A DNA stretch of 64,000 nucleotides from DATFLS01 sp964413425 (lineage in GTDB: Bacteria > Fidelibacterota > JAANXI01), in assembly GCA_964413425.1 (NCBI GenBank), contig CAYPST010000001.1, positions 1-64,000 of the forward strand, written 5' to 3'. The position numbers and the translations under genes were made by a program. Below the pieces are notes generated by a model. That model was not told the DNA's origin and searched no databases. It worked only from the letters and a program-made list of their open reading frames with translations. Positions 52,817 to 61,837 of this stretch are shown here, one piece after another. How positions within the stretch are numbered: position 1 is the stretch's first letter; each line of letters begins with the position of its first letter.

Positions 52817-53335
52817 TTATCCCAGAAAAATATACGGCTTCCATGACTGGATCGGTTCACCGATATGTTGCTGTAAGAACTGCACGTAGTGTGGTTTTTT
52901 CGGTTTTTTCTGCAGGGGCATTTCTGCCTGCTCCGGGGTGCGATCCCCTTTCACGTTATTACACCGGACACAGGCAGTCACCAGATTTTCCCAGGTATCC
53001 TTGCCGCCATGCCGTTTCGGAATCACATGATCCAGGGTCAGCTGCACATCCTTCTTGCCGCAGTATTGGCATCGGAACCCATCCCGGCGCATAATATTCT
53101 TCCGCGACAGGACGATTTCATAGCCCCGGTAATTGATGTACCGCTTCACGCGAACAACCGTGGGCAACGGAAATGTTCGATCCACCGTATGAATCACGGC
53201 TCCATCGCTTTCAACCATTTCAGCCTTCTGCAAAAACAGCATGACCATTGCCCGCTTGACGTCGCAAATTTGCAGCGGTTCATAGTTCTGGTTTAAGACC
53301 AAGACCTGCCGATTTAATATGCCATTTCCTTGCAT
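52817..53335 (-). CDS. HNH endonuclease family protein
   Basis: A 172-residue cytosolic protein with a C-terminal HNH/McrA-like nuclease motif: CxxC (CQYCGKKD), DHVIPKRHGG, ENLVTACVRCN with the second cysteine pair. The N-terminal part (VLVLNQNYEPLQICDVKRA) is shared with a widespread HNH family in bacterial chromosomes whose biological role is unclear. It does not sit beside a restriction or mobile system. It is 2 bases after the NlpC/P60 gene. Confidence 0.9.
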   Translation of the reverse strand: MQGNGILNRQVLVLNQNYEPLQICDVKRAMVMLFLQKAEMVESDGAVIHTVDRTFPLPTVVRVKRYINYRGYEIVLSRKNIMRRDGFRCQYCGKKDVQLTLDHVIPKRHGGKDTWENLVTACVRCNNVKGDRTPEQAEMPLQKKPKKPHYVQFLQQHIGEPIQSWKPYIFLG

Positions 53336-53337
53336 AA

Positions 53338-54192
53338 CTAATCCTGTATCGCCCGATTTGCTCCGGAAAACATCCTATCCAGCCGCTGATGATAATCAGG
53401 AGCATTCTGATCGAAAGAATTCACTCGCACCCACCCGGAGCAATGGATAAACCGGTCGGAATCGTAGGCAATGCCCACATGATCCACCCGATCGTTTTGT
53501 GCAAAGAAAACTAAATCCCCGGCTTGAAGTTCCTTCCTTCCGCGAAGTGCGCGGGTTTGTGCCGCCTGCTGGGCAGCATCTCGGCGGAGGTGAATCCCCT
53601 GTAACCAGAACACGGTCTGGACAAATCCCGAACAATCGAATCCGAGTGCCGTTTTCCCGCCCCACAAATAGGAAACGCCTAAAAACCGTTCGGCAGTCGA
53701 GAGGATCTGCTGCCGGACATTCTCTGCTATCTCTGATCCCTGCTGCCTCTGCACATATCCCTGTGTCCTGTCCGGCAGAGTCACCATCATCCACTCTTCC
53801 TCCGCAATTTCTCCGGGGAGCTCCACACCGGTGCATATCTGACGCAAAGGTGTGCTCTCTGTGGAAGGATTCTGATAGACCCACCCGTATGCCTCGCCAT
53901 ACCGAAAAGTCGGCTCCCAATCATCCGGCGGATCCACCACAGAAAAACGATACAGCCATCCTTCATACTCATCCCACTGGCGTATATAATACCAATCATC
54001 CTTGGTTTTGAGTACGGTGAGTTGTTCGCCCAAGATACCCTGGGTGACAATCGACGAGAGAAATGTGGGTTCGGCGTAGATGCTTGCTACACCAACGTTA
54101 ATGAACTTCTGCTGGTTTACTCCACGAGCGAAGACTTTTACTCCTTTCTTGCTTAATGCAAAATAGATGAAACATCCATTGAAGTCAAGCAT
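53338..54192 (-). CDS. NlpC/P60 family cell-wall hydrolase with SH3-like region
   Basis: Probable peptidoglycan endopeptidase, 284 residues. The N-terminal half contains two SH3b-like stretches (VASIYAEPTF and WVYQNPSTESTPL). The NlpC/P60 domain has catalytic Cys187 in FDCSGFV, His238 in DHVG and His250 in FIHCSG. No clear signal peptide is seen at the annotated ATG, so export or the exact start is uncertain; the first about 25 residues may not be native. It is coupled to the HNH gene by a 2-base gap. Confidence 0.86.
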   Translation of the reverse strand: MLDFNGCFIYFALSKKGVKVFARGVNQQKFINVGVASIYAEPTFLSSIVTQGILGEQLTVLKTKDDWYYIRQWDEYEGWLYRFSVVDPPDDWEPTFRYGEAYGWVYQNPSTESTPLRQICTGVELPGEIAEEEWMMVTLPDRTQGYVQRQQGSEIAENVRQQILSTAERFLGVSYLWGGKTALGFDCSGFVQTVFWLQGIHLRRDAAQQAAQTRALRGRKELQAGDLVFFAQNDRVDHVGIAYDSDRFIHCSGWVRVNSFDQNAPDYHQRLDRMFSGANRAIQD

Positions 54193-54275
54193 AATTAATC
54201 CGCTGTTACACGTGTCACCCCATGGTTCCAGGGATTCCAGAGCCTGTATGATCTACGTCGCCACCCGAGCGCACT

Positions 54276-56090
54276 TCAGTTCCAGAACTGCCACCGTACC
54301 CCAAGAAAGAAGACGGGAAAATGCGCGCGCTGATCCAGGGCATATCGTAACTGGTAAGCCAGGATGTTGTAGAATGATGTGGAAAGAGTGAAGGGGCCGA
54401 CCTCTCCGATGAGGTACAAATGGATACAGGCACTGGCGGCCGGCGCGGCAAGGCCCGGATAATACGTTATACTCTGAATCGCCGGGCTCCAGCCTGAGGG
54501 CTGCCGTGAAAAATACATTCCATTCTCCACATAGAGATGCAGCAGCAGATTGTTCTGAAAGAGATACCGCTGGAGGTGCAGCCAGCTGGTCACTGATTGC
54601 CTGCTCCACAATTCCGGCACCACCTGGGTCATCTGGGGATAACTGATGTATTGCGATCCCAGGGAAAGCCAGGGAAAGGGGTCGATTCCAACCCGGGAAT
54701 GCAGCCCGATGAGTCGTCCGGCACTCTGGCGTGCCATCAGTGAGGTGCCTGCGTCGCCGGCGGAAGATGCATGTATCAGGGTATACCAATCCTGAAAACG
54801 TATATGTTCAGCAATGAATTGGAGAGAGCTCCAGTCGGTTACCTGGAATTCCACTCCCGCCTGCAACCGGTCCAGCCGGGTCAGAGCAGGCCTGCCATTC
54901 CTTTCCAGAAGAGGGTTCTCTCCATAGCTCCATTGCCGGGGCGGCGCGGAGACTTCCCGGCGGTACCTCCCGGTGACCGTTAAAATATCCCACCATGAAT
55001 AGGAAATCCGGAACTCTGGTAACAGGAGGAGATCCCATCGGGAGACTCTGTTGAGGCCTATCTGCGTTGCCCCGGCTTCCAGGTTTACATTTGATCCCTG
55101 GTAGTAGGCACGAAATCGGAGGTGATGCCAGTGCTCGTCAGTCCTGGGAGTGGTCTCCGACTGGTGCTGGAAGATATTGTATCGATAGAATAATTCGGAC
55201 AGCAGCAAGCCCCCCAGGGAGGCACGCGCACCAATCCAGCCGCCCCGCTGTACCTCCATTAATTGGGTTGTGCCGGCGGTCCGGTTCAGCCAGAGCCGGT
55301 GAGAACCCAGGTTCAAACCACCATACAGGGTGCCGAGGTGATGAGTGGTTCGCCATTCCAGCTGGTTATAATACCAGCTGCTGAATTCATCTCCGATCTG
55401 TTGCATATTCGGTAAAGCGGTGGTCCAGTTCAGCTGATCTCTGGTATAAAAGGTATTATAGAAAAATATAGTCGAATCACTCACCTGATGATGCACTGCA
55501 GCATAATATCTCTCGTTCTCCAACCCTTCCAATGCGTAAGGTCCGACATATCCCTCACCTTCTCTGGCCAGATGCAGATGAGTCTGTTCCGTGATATCGG
55601 CAGCCAGGCTGATGGAGAGATCATTCAGAGCGTAATCGCCTTTTTTATAGGCCACATTTACCAGGGGCTCTTCTCCCTTCTCCAGAATATGCGTTCGGAG
55701 AGGATATTGGAGTTGACCATCCTCCCGGAACCGAAACCCGATGATGGCGTGCTCGGGAAAATATCGGGAAGGGATGGTTGGACGCAGCCTGGTGCGAATC
55801 CGATGGTTTTGAATGTATATGACATTCCCGTATTGCGGACCGGTGACCCCCTGCCAGAAGCCGGTGTTTCCGGTCTCTTCGCGCGGAAAAAAACCGGGAG
55901 GATGCATAATCATCAATTCATGCAGCCGCGAACGTATGGCAATCGGTACGGTCTCTGTATCGAGAATGATTTGCGTGCTGTCCGGCTCCCGGATATGCAG
56001 AGAATCTACACTTTGTGCTCTTATCCGGATCGGAGCTAATGCCAGAATGGCAAAAAGAATTGTGGCAACGCGTCTGTTTGAAGAACTCAT
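54276..56090 (-). CDS. Predicted outer-membrane beta-barrel protein of unknown function
   Basis: A 604-residue protein with an N-terminal signal peptide (hydrophobic to about residue 22, cleavage near RAQS). The mature part is rich in alternating polar and aromatic strands with many Tyr and Trp residues, and the C-terminus (GVRWQFW plus Asn) resembles the aromatic end of beta-barrels. This suggests an outer-membrane porin-like or TonB-independent barrel. There is no plug domain or TonB box. It has no clear partner: an ECF-type gene lies 298 bases upstream and the NlpC gene 83 bases downstream. Function is unknown. Confidence 0.8.
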   Translation of the reverse strand: MSSSNRRVATILFAILALAPIRIRAQSVDSLHIREPDSTQIILDTETVPIAIRSRLHELMIMHPPGFFPREETGNTGFWQGVTGPQYGNVIYIQNHRIRTRLRPTIPSRYFPEHAIIGFRFREDGQLQYPLRTHILEKGEEPLVNVAYKKGDYALNDLSISLAADITEQTHLHLAREGEGYVGPYALEGLENERYYAAVHHQVSDSTIFFYNTFYTRDQLNWTTALPNMQQIGDEFSSWYYNQLEWRTTHHLGTLYGGLNLGSHRLWLNRTAGTTQLMEVQRGGWIGARASLGGLLLSELFYRYNIFQHQSETTPRTDEHWHHLRFRAYYQGSNVNLEAGATQIGLNRVSRWDLLLLPEFRISYSWWDILTVTGRYRREVSAPPRQWSYGENPLLERNGRPALTRLDRLQAGVEFQVTDWSSLQFIAEHIRFQDWYTLIHASSAGDAGTSLMARQSAGRLIGLHSRVGIDPFPWLSLGSQYISYPQMTQVVPELWSRQSVTSWLHLQRYLFQNNLLLHLYVENGMYFSRQPSGWSPAIQSITYYPGLAAPAASACIHLYLIGEVGPFTLSTSFYNILAYQLRYALDQRAHFPVFFLGVRWQFWN

Positions 56091-56388
56091 AAAAAGTGGA
56101 TCGGTCTACTTTCGAAAATCCGGGTTCACTGTAATTTGAAATAATACATTTCTCTGCCGGTTATTTATCTTTCCCTCATATTTATAAGCCAGCATTTATA
56201 ATATGGCAATTAGATCTGCTCAGGCAGAATCGTTGAAACGGCCAGGAACGGGTATGGTCTTCATAGCCCCCAGAGATATACTCTGAAGTAATGAAGCACG
56301 CTCCGGATTTTATATGTATGTTCATGGCTTCTCCGGTTATTTCGTAATGATGGCAGACGTGGTTCGTGAAAAACATCACCCCGCTGAC

Positions 56389-56940
56389 CTATTTGATAAT
56401 CTCCGTAATGCCTAACTGCTTATGGATGGTCCGTAAAATCTGTGGGACAAGAATGGCGAATATGATGCCATTACTGACCACATGGACTCCCGAAAGTCCC
56501 AGACCGGCCAGCACAGTGCCCCACATCTGGACTCCGGAGAAACCTGCGGCCAGGGGAAAACTGATGGTTGTGAGCAGATCATAGACCACAGTCAAGAGCG
56601 CCCCCAGGAGTCCCAGCGCGAGATAACCGCCTCCGGTGGCAAGGAAGAATATTTCGCCTTTCCGGGTCAGACCGCCTGCCAGTCCCACCAGCCCGATAGA
56701 GATCACCTGCGCAAGCAATAAAGGAGGAAAGAGAAATCCGGATCCGACCGGATTCATTCCCGAATAAATGACTTCCGTCAGCGCGCCAATCAGTGCCCCC
56801 ATACCCGGGCCCAGAAGCCACCCGCTGATGAAGACGGTGGCGGTGATCATCTCCAGATTCGGCAGCGCGATCAGGGCAAATCCCAGAGCGACGGCCAGAG
56901 CGATAAATAATCCGCTGTAGGCGATCCGGCGTGTACTCAC
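56389..56940 (-). CDS. ECF-type transporter S component-like membrane protein
   Basis: A 183-residue protein with about five to six membrane helices, including AGLFIALAVALGFALIALPNLEMIT and SGWLLGPGMGALIGALTEVIYSGMNPVG, the pattern of substrate-binding (S) components of energy-coupling factor vitamin transporters. No ECF ATPase or T component is here, so it would share a module encoded elsewhere. The vitamin or other substrate is unknown. The start is GTG, overlapping the stop of the OB-HD gene by 4 bases (GTGA). I see no riboswitch in the 298 bases after it. Confidence 0.75.
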   Translation of the reverse strand: MSTRRIAYSGLFIALAVALGFALIALPNLEMITATVFISGWLLGPGMGALIGALTEVIYSGMNPVGSGFLFPPLLLAQVISIGLVGLAGGLTRKGEIFFLATGGGYLALGLLGALLTVVYDLLTTISFPLAAGFSGVQMWGTVLAGLGLSGVHVVSNGIIFAILVPQILRTIHKQLGITEIIK

Positions 56941-57908
56941 TCTTCGGACTCCTGCCTCCCTTTGAAGAGCGGGTACGGAAAGCGATAGGTCGGCTGTGTC
57001 CAGGTGCCCGGCGCGGAATCGTTGCGGAGAGTGGTAAGCAACTGTTGATAGGTGGTGTCGAATCGATCCAGCATAGCAACAGCCAGCGCTTCCAGATTGG
57101 CCGGGCGCCTGGCAGCACCTGATTCGAGCGTTTCCTGATGAGCCAGGATAATGTGTTCCAGCTGTAACAGAAGATCATCCGGGAAGTCCGGAAAATGCTC
57201 TGTCACCGTTTCCCGGACAATATCTCGCCCCAGAACCACGTGGCCGATAAAATGGCCCTCATCGGTATACTGGCGGTCAATATCCGATTTGATTTCCAGT
57301 AACTTGCCGATATCGTGGAGCAGCAACCCGGCAAGAAAGAGGTCCCGGTTCAACTCGTAATAATGATCCGCAACCAGGATTCCCAGCTCGCCAAGCGACC
57401 AGGTATGTTCCAGAAATCCTCCCCGGTAGATATGATGCTGTGAGACCGAGCCGGGATGGGTTTTTATTTCCTGCTCAAAGTCATGATAAATTTGCTTCAC
57501 CAGCTTGTGAAGATGGATCTCTTCCAGGCTGCCGATGATTTTCTCTACCGCCTCCCACATATAAGCGATATCATATTCCGTGGAAGGCACAATATCCCGA
57601 TAGGTTAACCCGAACCGCTCAACCTGGTCTTCTTTGGCCGGTGTAATCTGGTCCACCACCAGCTGCAATTTGCCATTATATTCTTCCACCTCGCCGGTCG
57701 CCGCCACCACCATGCCCTGCTGCAGCCATTCCAGGGCCTCCGCCGGGACGTTCCACCATTTTGCCTGCACGGAACCCTCCCGGTCGCTCAGCACACAGTC
57801 CAGAAAAGGATCCCCTTTCCGGGTGAGCCGGCGATTCATCTGGGTCAGCTGATAGAATCCCTTGACGTTTTGTCCGACTTTGAATTTCTGAATGGGCGTT
57901 AACTTCAT
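56937..57908 (-). CDS. OB-fold and HD-domain 3'-5' exoribonuclease (YhaM family)
   Basis: A 323-residue two-domain nuclease. An N-terminal OB fold (about 10-100, with KGDPFLDCVLSDREGSVQAKWW) is followed by an HD metal-dependent phosphohydrolase domain (about 155-290) with GGFLEHTWSL, then LLHDIGKL. YhaM-type proteins degrade RNA or DNA from the 3' end, and function in RNA turnover is inferred. The ATG is clear. It leads the two-gene unit with the ECF-like gene, an uncommon pairing. Confidence 0.9.
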   Translation of the reverse strand: MKLTPIQKFKVGQNVKGFYQLTQMNRRLTRKGDPFLDCVLSDREGSVQAKWWNVPAEALEWLQQGMVVAATGEVEEYNGKLQLVVDQITPAKEDQVERFGLTYRDIVPSTEYDIAYMWEAVEKIIGSLEEIHLHKLVKQIYHDFEQEIKTHPGSVSQHHIYRGGFLEHTWSLGELGILVADHYYELNRDLFLAGLLLHDIGKLLEIKSDIDRQYTDEGHFIGHVVLGRDIVRETVTEHFPDFPDDLLLQLEHIILAHQETLESGAARRPANLEALAVAMLDRFDTTYQQLLTTLRNDSAPGTWTQPTYRFPYPLFKGRQESEE

Positions 57909-58015
57909 AATCTTGCCATTAAATTACACAAAAATTTCATTTGACATAAGGATAATTTCCCCGGACCGATTGACTTCCTATTCTCACAAACCACCAAACA
58001 CTGGTAAAATATTGA

Positions 58016-58060
58016 AACAAAACAGTTGTTACTTGTCCGCACTTGTCACATCAACAGCTG
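58016..58060 (-). terminator. Candidate terminator at the end of the photolyase gene
   Basis: On the minus strand CAGCTGTT (58060-58053) and AACAACTG (58030-58023) form a 7 of 8 base-pair stem with a 22-base loop, followed by TTTTGTTTC. It overlaps the last codons and stop of the photolyase gene (58046). The large loop and single mismatch make it only tentative. Confidence 0.35.
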
Positions 58061-59422
58061 AATCTTCTCCACGTACCCATCCGCATCGAATTTCCGCTTC
58101 AACCCATTCGCATTCATATACCGGACCTTCCCGTAGACGGGACGTTCTTTCCATCCCTGGTCATGATTACCGAAGCACCAGGCAACCCCGGCATAGCCGT
58201 TGGGATCCCGTCCGTCGAGTTCGTACTTGTTATTTAAATAGAGTGCAATATCATACGCTCTTCCCGGATGCTCCGTCCACTCCAGGATCTTCTTCCCCCA
58301 GTACATCCGCATGTATCCGTGCATTTTCCCGGTAAGAACCATTTCCATCTGAGCGGCATTCCAGTAAGGATCATGGGTCTCTGCTCTCTCAAATTCTCCC
58401 GGGGAGTACATATATTCACGCGTATCTTCTGCATGTTCGGACAGAGTTACCCCAGCCCACTGTGGCAGGCAGGAAAATTCATCGTAATTTTCGGTGTAAT
58501 AACAAAAATTCACGCTCAGTTCCCGCCGCACAATCAACTCTTCCAGGTAAGGGTCTTTGCCCGGACTTTCAGTCTCCAGGATCTTCCCGGCGATATAGAG
58601 CGGAGAGATTTGGCCGAAACGGAGATAGGGACTCATGCGTGAGAGGGCGTCTTCCACCGGATTATTACGGTCGATATCATATCGATCCAGTTTCTTCGCG
58701 ATGAAAGTATTCAACAAATCACGTGCACGGGAAGTCCCGCCCCGGAAGTGCTCAGTCGGTGTCACCGATCGATCAACGTCAAGTGCGTGCAGCACAGCAG
58801 AGATATCCGAAATGTCTGCAGACCGGATACTAGGGCCGACGGAGGGATTCCTCACCTCTTCCCGCGTTACCGGGTGGAGAAATTTATCCAGATGGCGGTG
58901 TATTTTTGGCCGGATGGTTCTGGCAGCATACTCGCGTTTCAAAGTAACTTCCTCCACCGGGACCACCACATCAGATTCCACCTGGAATAAGGGACAATCG
59001 ATGTTCCCGGCAACCTCCCGGCGCCACTGCCTCTGGATGCGCGTGTACCCGCGATCGGTAACCATAAGTACTGCCCGCCGGGAAAATTCTATGGCAACCC
59101 GTTCCGGAGACTGATAACGAATGGCCATCTGAATTCCGCGCTCTCGTAATTTCTGCTGTGTTTCCTGAAGCCCTTCCAGCATGAACTTGTAATGCCGGGC
59201 ATTGGCCTCAGGATACTCACCGGTAATGCCGAACACCACCAGCGGCGGCACATTCAAACGGTTCGCATGCTGAACGGCAAACTCCAGAGCGTGATTGTAC
59301 TCCTCTCGCTGAGAAGCCTGCATCCAATAGATCACATACTTCCCGGACTGCCCTGTGTGATCAGTCAGTCTTTGAACCCGCTCGGTCGGAATCATCGCCT
59401 GCGCCTCTAATGAACTTTTCAT
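58046..59422 (-). CDS. phr: Class II deoxyribodipyrimidine photolyase
   Basis: FAD-dependent, light-driven repair of cyclobutane pyrimidine dimers, 458 residues. Class II features are YVIYWMQASQREEYNHAL, the photolyase domain (VVFGITGEYPEANARHY) and the FAD-binding C-terminal part with LDRYDIDRNNPVEDALSRMSPYLRFGQ, RMYWGKKILEWT and DIALYLNNKYELDGRDPNGYAG. ATG 59422 is chosen, with GGAGG nearby; an upstream TTG touches the stop of the SRPBCC gene. It is the last gene of the carotenoid cluster, so DNA repair and photoprotection are encoded together. Confidence 0.95.
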   Translation of the reverse strand: MKSSLEAQAMIPTERVQRLTDHTGQSGKYVIYWMQASQREEYNHALEFAVQHANRLNVPPLVVFGITGEYPEANARHYKFMLEGLQETQQKLRERGIQMAIRYQSPERVAIEFSRRAVLMVTDRGYTRIQRQWRREVAGNIDCPLFQVESDVVVPVEEVTLKREYAARTIRPKIHRHLDKFLHPVTREEVRNPSVGPSIRSADISDISAVLHALDVDRSVTPTEHFRGGTSRARDLLNTFIAKKLDRYDIDRNNPVEDALSRMSPYLRFGQISPLYIAGKILETESPGKDPYLEELIVRRELSVNFCYYTENYDEFSCLPQWAGVTLSEHAEDTREYMYSPGEFERAETHDPYWNAAQMEMVLTGKMHGYMRMYWGKKILEWTEHPGRAYDIALYLNNKYELDGRDPNGYAGVAWCFGNHDQGWKERPVYGKVRYMNANGLKRKFDADGYVEKIQLLM

Positions 59423-59446
59423 TCTCCCGTCCTCCTCCCGTGTCAA

Positions 59447-59917
59447 TCATCGGTCCTTTCCGAACCGGTGTCTGAGGATTTCCGCCCGGAAGTGAAAAAT
59501 GTCGTTCAGGCGTTTCCGGACGACGAACTTATGCACCAATTCTCCTATTATGCTCAGCGGCATGGCATAATGGACAATATCTTCCATTCTGGTGCCAGAA
59601 GCGGTTTCCCGGAACAGATGCTGATGATGCCAGAACCGATACGGTCCGAAGCGCTGTTCATCTACGAACATCTTCCCGGGATGAAAATGAGTGATTTCGG
59701 TAATCCATCGGAGGGAGACGCCGGGAAATACGCCAATTCGGTACGTGATTATCAGACCTGCATACATCTGATCAGGTACCTCCGAAGTGATGCGAAACCG
59801 CAGCCAGTCAGGTGTGATGTCAGCGAGATTCCCGGGATCAGAGAAGAAATTCCATGCCTCCGCTAACTCAACCGGCAGCAGCTGCGTGCGATGAATGCGA
59901 TGAAGGTTCACGTTCAA
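59447..59917 (-). CDS. SRPBCC / START-like ligand-binding protein
   Basis: A 156-residue protein of the SRPBCC (polyketide cyclase/dehydrase, CalC-like) superfamily: hydrophobic-ligand-binding fold, seen in AWNFFSDPGNLADITPDWLRFRI, then YRFWHHQHLFRE and a C-terminal helix. It could bind a carotenoid or a lipid, but no enzymatic site is evident. The start is TTG with AAAGG ten bases upstream. It lies inside the carotenoid run, 24 bases before the photolyase ATG. Its role in pigment synthesis is inferred only from position. Confidence 0.82.
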   Translation of the reverse strand: MNVNLHRIHRTQLLPVELAEAWNFFSDPGNLADITPDWLRFRITSEVPDQMYAGLIITYRIGVFPGVSLRWITEITHFHPGKMFVDEQRFGPYRFWHHQHLFRETASGTRMEDIVHYAMPLSIIGELVHKFVVRKRLNDIFHFRAEILRHRFGKDR

Positions 59918-59978
59918 TCAGTTCCAACCTTTCCTGCCTCGAATGATACTTCAGTTATCAGAAGCTACAGTTATAATT

Positions 59979-60674
59979 TCACTTTAAAAGCACCAACCCG
60001 AAATAGAGTATCTGGGCAAAAAATATATGCTTTGCTAACATAGGCGCCTGATTCGGTACGGCATTGAACCGCAGACCGAGAACCGTGAAGAACAGACTTA
60101 TTACGAACCAGGCGGTGTAATTCCGGAGCGGAATGCCCCCGCCAAACCAATGCCAGTACCCCAGTGTGACAGCCACTTGCTCCAGAAGGAAATCAAACAG
60201 GACCATCGACACTGCAATCAAAAGTCCCCGGAGCAGCCATTTCTGTTGTGTATTTTTCACAAGCCAGTCAACAACGCCGTTTGACGCCAGAAGCATCCCC
60301 AGCCATGCGAAACCGATTGCCAGGGGTACTCCCCGAATCACCGGCCGGAGCACCTGGCCGTATTGATACTTTCCAAAAATTACGCCCGTTTGCGCCCCAA
60401 TTAGTTCTACGAAAAAACTTGCGCCCAGCACAAAGAAGCTCCAGGCAATGAATACCAGACGACTGTGAGTCGACAGAATCCGATAATACTCACCTGCTAA
60501 CCATATCCCGAGAACGATAATAACCGGCCCAGCCAGAATTCTCATGGTATCCTGCAATATTCCCAGGAGATGCCAGAACCCGCCGGCCAGGAGTATAAAG
60601 TAGAGCGCTCCGAGCTTGATCCGGGATATATGCTCCCGGTTGAATCCTCTCCGGATAAACCCGAATCTCCTCAT
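59979..60674 (-). CDS. cruF: Carotenoid biosynthesis membrane protein, CruF-like (DUF422) hydratase
   Basis: A 231-residue membrane protein with about seven hydrophobic segments. SFFVELIGAQTGVIFGKYQYG and RGVPLAIGFAWLGML are diagnostic of the DUF422 / bisanhydrobacterioruberin hydratase family, whose bacterial members (CruF) hydrate the terminal double bond of carotenoids to give 1'-hydroxy products. ATG 60674 is preferred to an in-frame start upstream, which would overlap the glycosyltransferase gene. It is flanked by a glycosyltransferase and an SRPBCC gene. Confidence 0.85.
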   Translation of the reverse strand: MRRFGFIRRGFNREHISRIKLGALYFILLAGGFWHLLGILQDTMRILAGPVIIVLGIWLAGEYYRILSTHSRLVFIAWSFFVLGASFFVELIGAQTGVIFGKYQYGQVLRPVIRGVPLAIGFAWLGMLLASNGVVDWLVKNTQQKWLLRGLLIAVSMVLFDFLLEQVAVTLGYWHWFGGGIPLRNYTAWFVISLFFTVLGLRFNAVPNQAPMLAKHIFFAQILYFGLVLLK

Positions 60675-60708
60675 ATCTTCCGTATGTTCCTGTCTTGTTA
60701 GCCAGCCA

Positions 60709-61827
60709 TTAAGGCGAGTGAAGAACAATGTCCCGCCCCTTCCAGTGTATAACCCCTTTCTTGACTTGCCGGTAGGAATCCACACTGATGACAAGCGTTA
60801 ACAGGACCGCTACCGGATGCAGCAGAACACTTAGCAAAATGGGATGCCGAAACCGCAGAGCCAGCCCGCCCCTGATAAGCACATTCACAGCGATTGCTGC
60901 CCCTGAAAGCAACGCAAATGGCCGGAACCATATCACCGCGTAAGGGGCGATGGCCGTCAGCAACATCAGCGGCACAGCGACCCAGAAGAGCACGCTGTTA
61001 TAGCCGGTCAATCCGAACATGATTTTCGTCATACCCTCCCGGGTCTCCTGCATTGTGCGGTACATTCTGGCAAATACCACCCCGGTCCCGGCTGCCGTCA
61101 TCATCCGGATCCCGGCGGCTTTGGCCTTCCGGGCCAGCTCAACATCTTCAACTATTTCTACGCGAACAGCCTGATGTCCTCCCAGCGATTGATACATGTC
61201 CCGCGTACATGCCAGCCATTGTCCGTTGGCTGCCGATAAAGACGGAGCCGAAAACCGCAAGACAGCCCAGAGGGGCAGAGTACTGTAGAGAATCACGTCT
61301 ATCATCGGTACCAGGAGTTTTTCCGGAACCGTCCGGGTTATCTGCTGCGGAAATGCAGAAAATAATCCAAGATTACGCTGCTGCATCCATGCGATCGTCC
61401 TGGTCACTGCATCCGGAGCACACCAGTTATCCGCATCCGTGAAAATGAGCACCTCACCGCCCGCCACCTGACTCAATTGATGACAGGCCCAATTTTTTCC
61501 GGTCCAGCCAGGGGGTACCGGCTCCCCCCGTATCAGGGTGATATTCGAATGGCGGGCAGCATACTCTTCTACCAACTCGCCGGTTTTATCTTCCGACCGG
61601 TCATCCAGCACCAGAATTTCCAGGGGTTCATAATTCTGCCGCACCAATCCCTCCAGGCACCGACTGATATTGCTGGCCTCATTCCGGGCCGGGACCAGCA
61701 ACGAAACCTTTACCTGCTCAAGGACTGCTCCGCTCTGGCTCAACTGCGGGCCCCAAATAATATTCATGTACGAAATGAGCAGCAGGATGAAAAGCAGGGC
61801 GAAAATAACTGAAGCAAAGTACAACAT
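60709..61827 (-). CDS. Family 2 glycosyltransferase of the carotenoid cluster (CruC/CrtQ-like)
   Basis: A 372-residue membrane glycosyltransferase. An N-terminal membrane helix is followed by the catalytic GT2 domain with LLVPARNEASNISRCL, LVLDDRSEDKTGEL, FTDADNWC (DxD) and EIVEDVELARKAKAAG. Several C-terminal helices follow. The most likely acceptor is a hydroxylated carotenoid because crtI, crtB, an acyltransferase and cruF surround it, as in known carotenoid glycoside ester clusters. The start ATG at 61827 follows a GTG. Confidence 0.87.
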   Translation of the reverse strand: MLYFASVIFALLFILLLISYMNIIWGPQLSQSGAVLEQVKVSLLVPARNEASNISRCLEGLVRQNYEPLEILVLDDRSEDKTGELVEEYAARHSNITLIRGEPVPPGWTGKNWACHQLSQVAGGEVLIFTDADNWCAPDAVTRTIAWMQQRNLGLFSAFPQQITRTVPEKLLVPMIDVILYSTLPLWAVLRFSAPSLSAANGQWLACTRDMYQSLGGHQAVRVEIVEDVELARKAKAAGIRMMTAAGTGVVFARMYRTMQETREGMTKIMFGLTGYNSVLFWVAVPLMLLTAIAPYAVIWFRPFALLSGAAIAVNVLIRGGLALRFRHPILLSVLLHPVAVLLTLVISVDSYRQVKKGVIHWKGRDIVLHSP

Positions 61828-61837
61828 CACCGAAATC

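Noticed and set aside
56091..56388. Possible riboswitch downstream or upstream of the ECF-like gene
   Set aside because: I read both strands and found no thiamine, cobalamin or FMN-type conserved boxes. A short 65-codon frame at 56182-56379 also shows no features.
59468..59866. Plus-strand open frame opposite the SRPBCC gene
   Set aside because: The minus-strand SRPBCC protein is recognisable and part of a run of same-strand genes. The plus frame has no such support.
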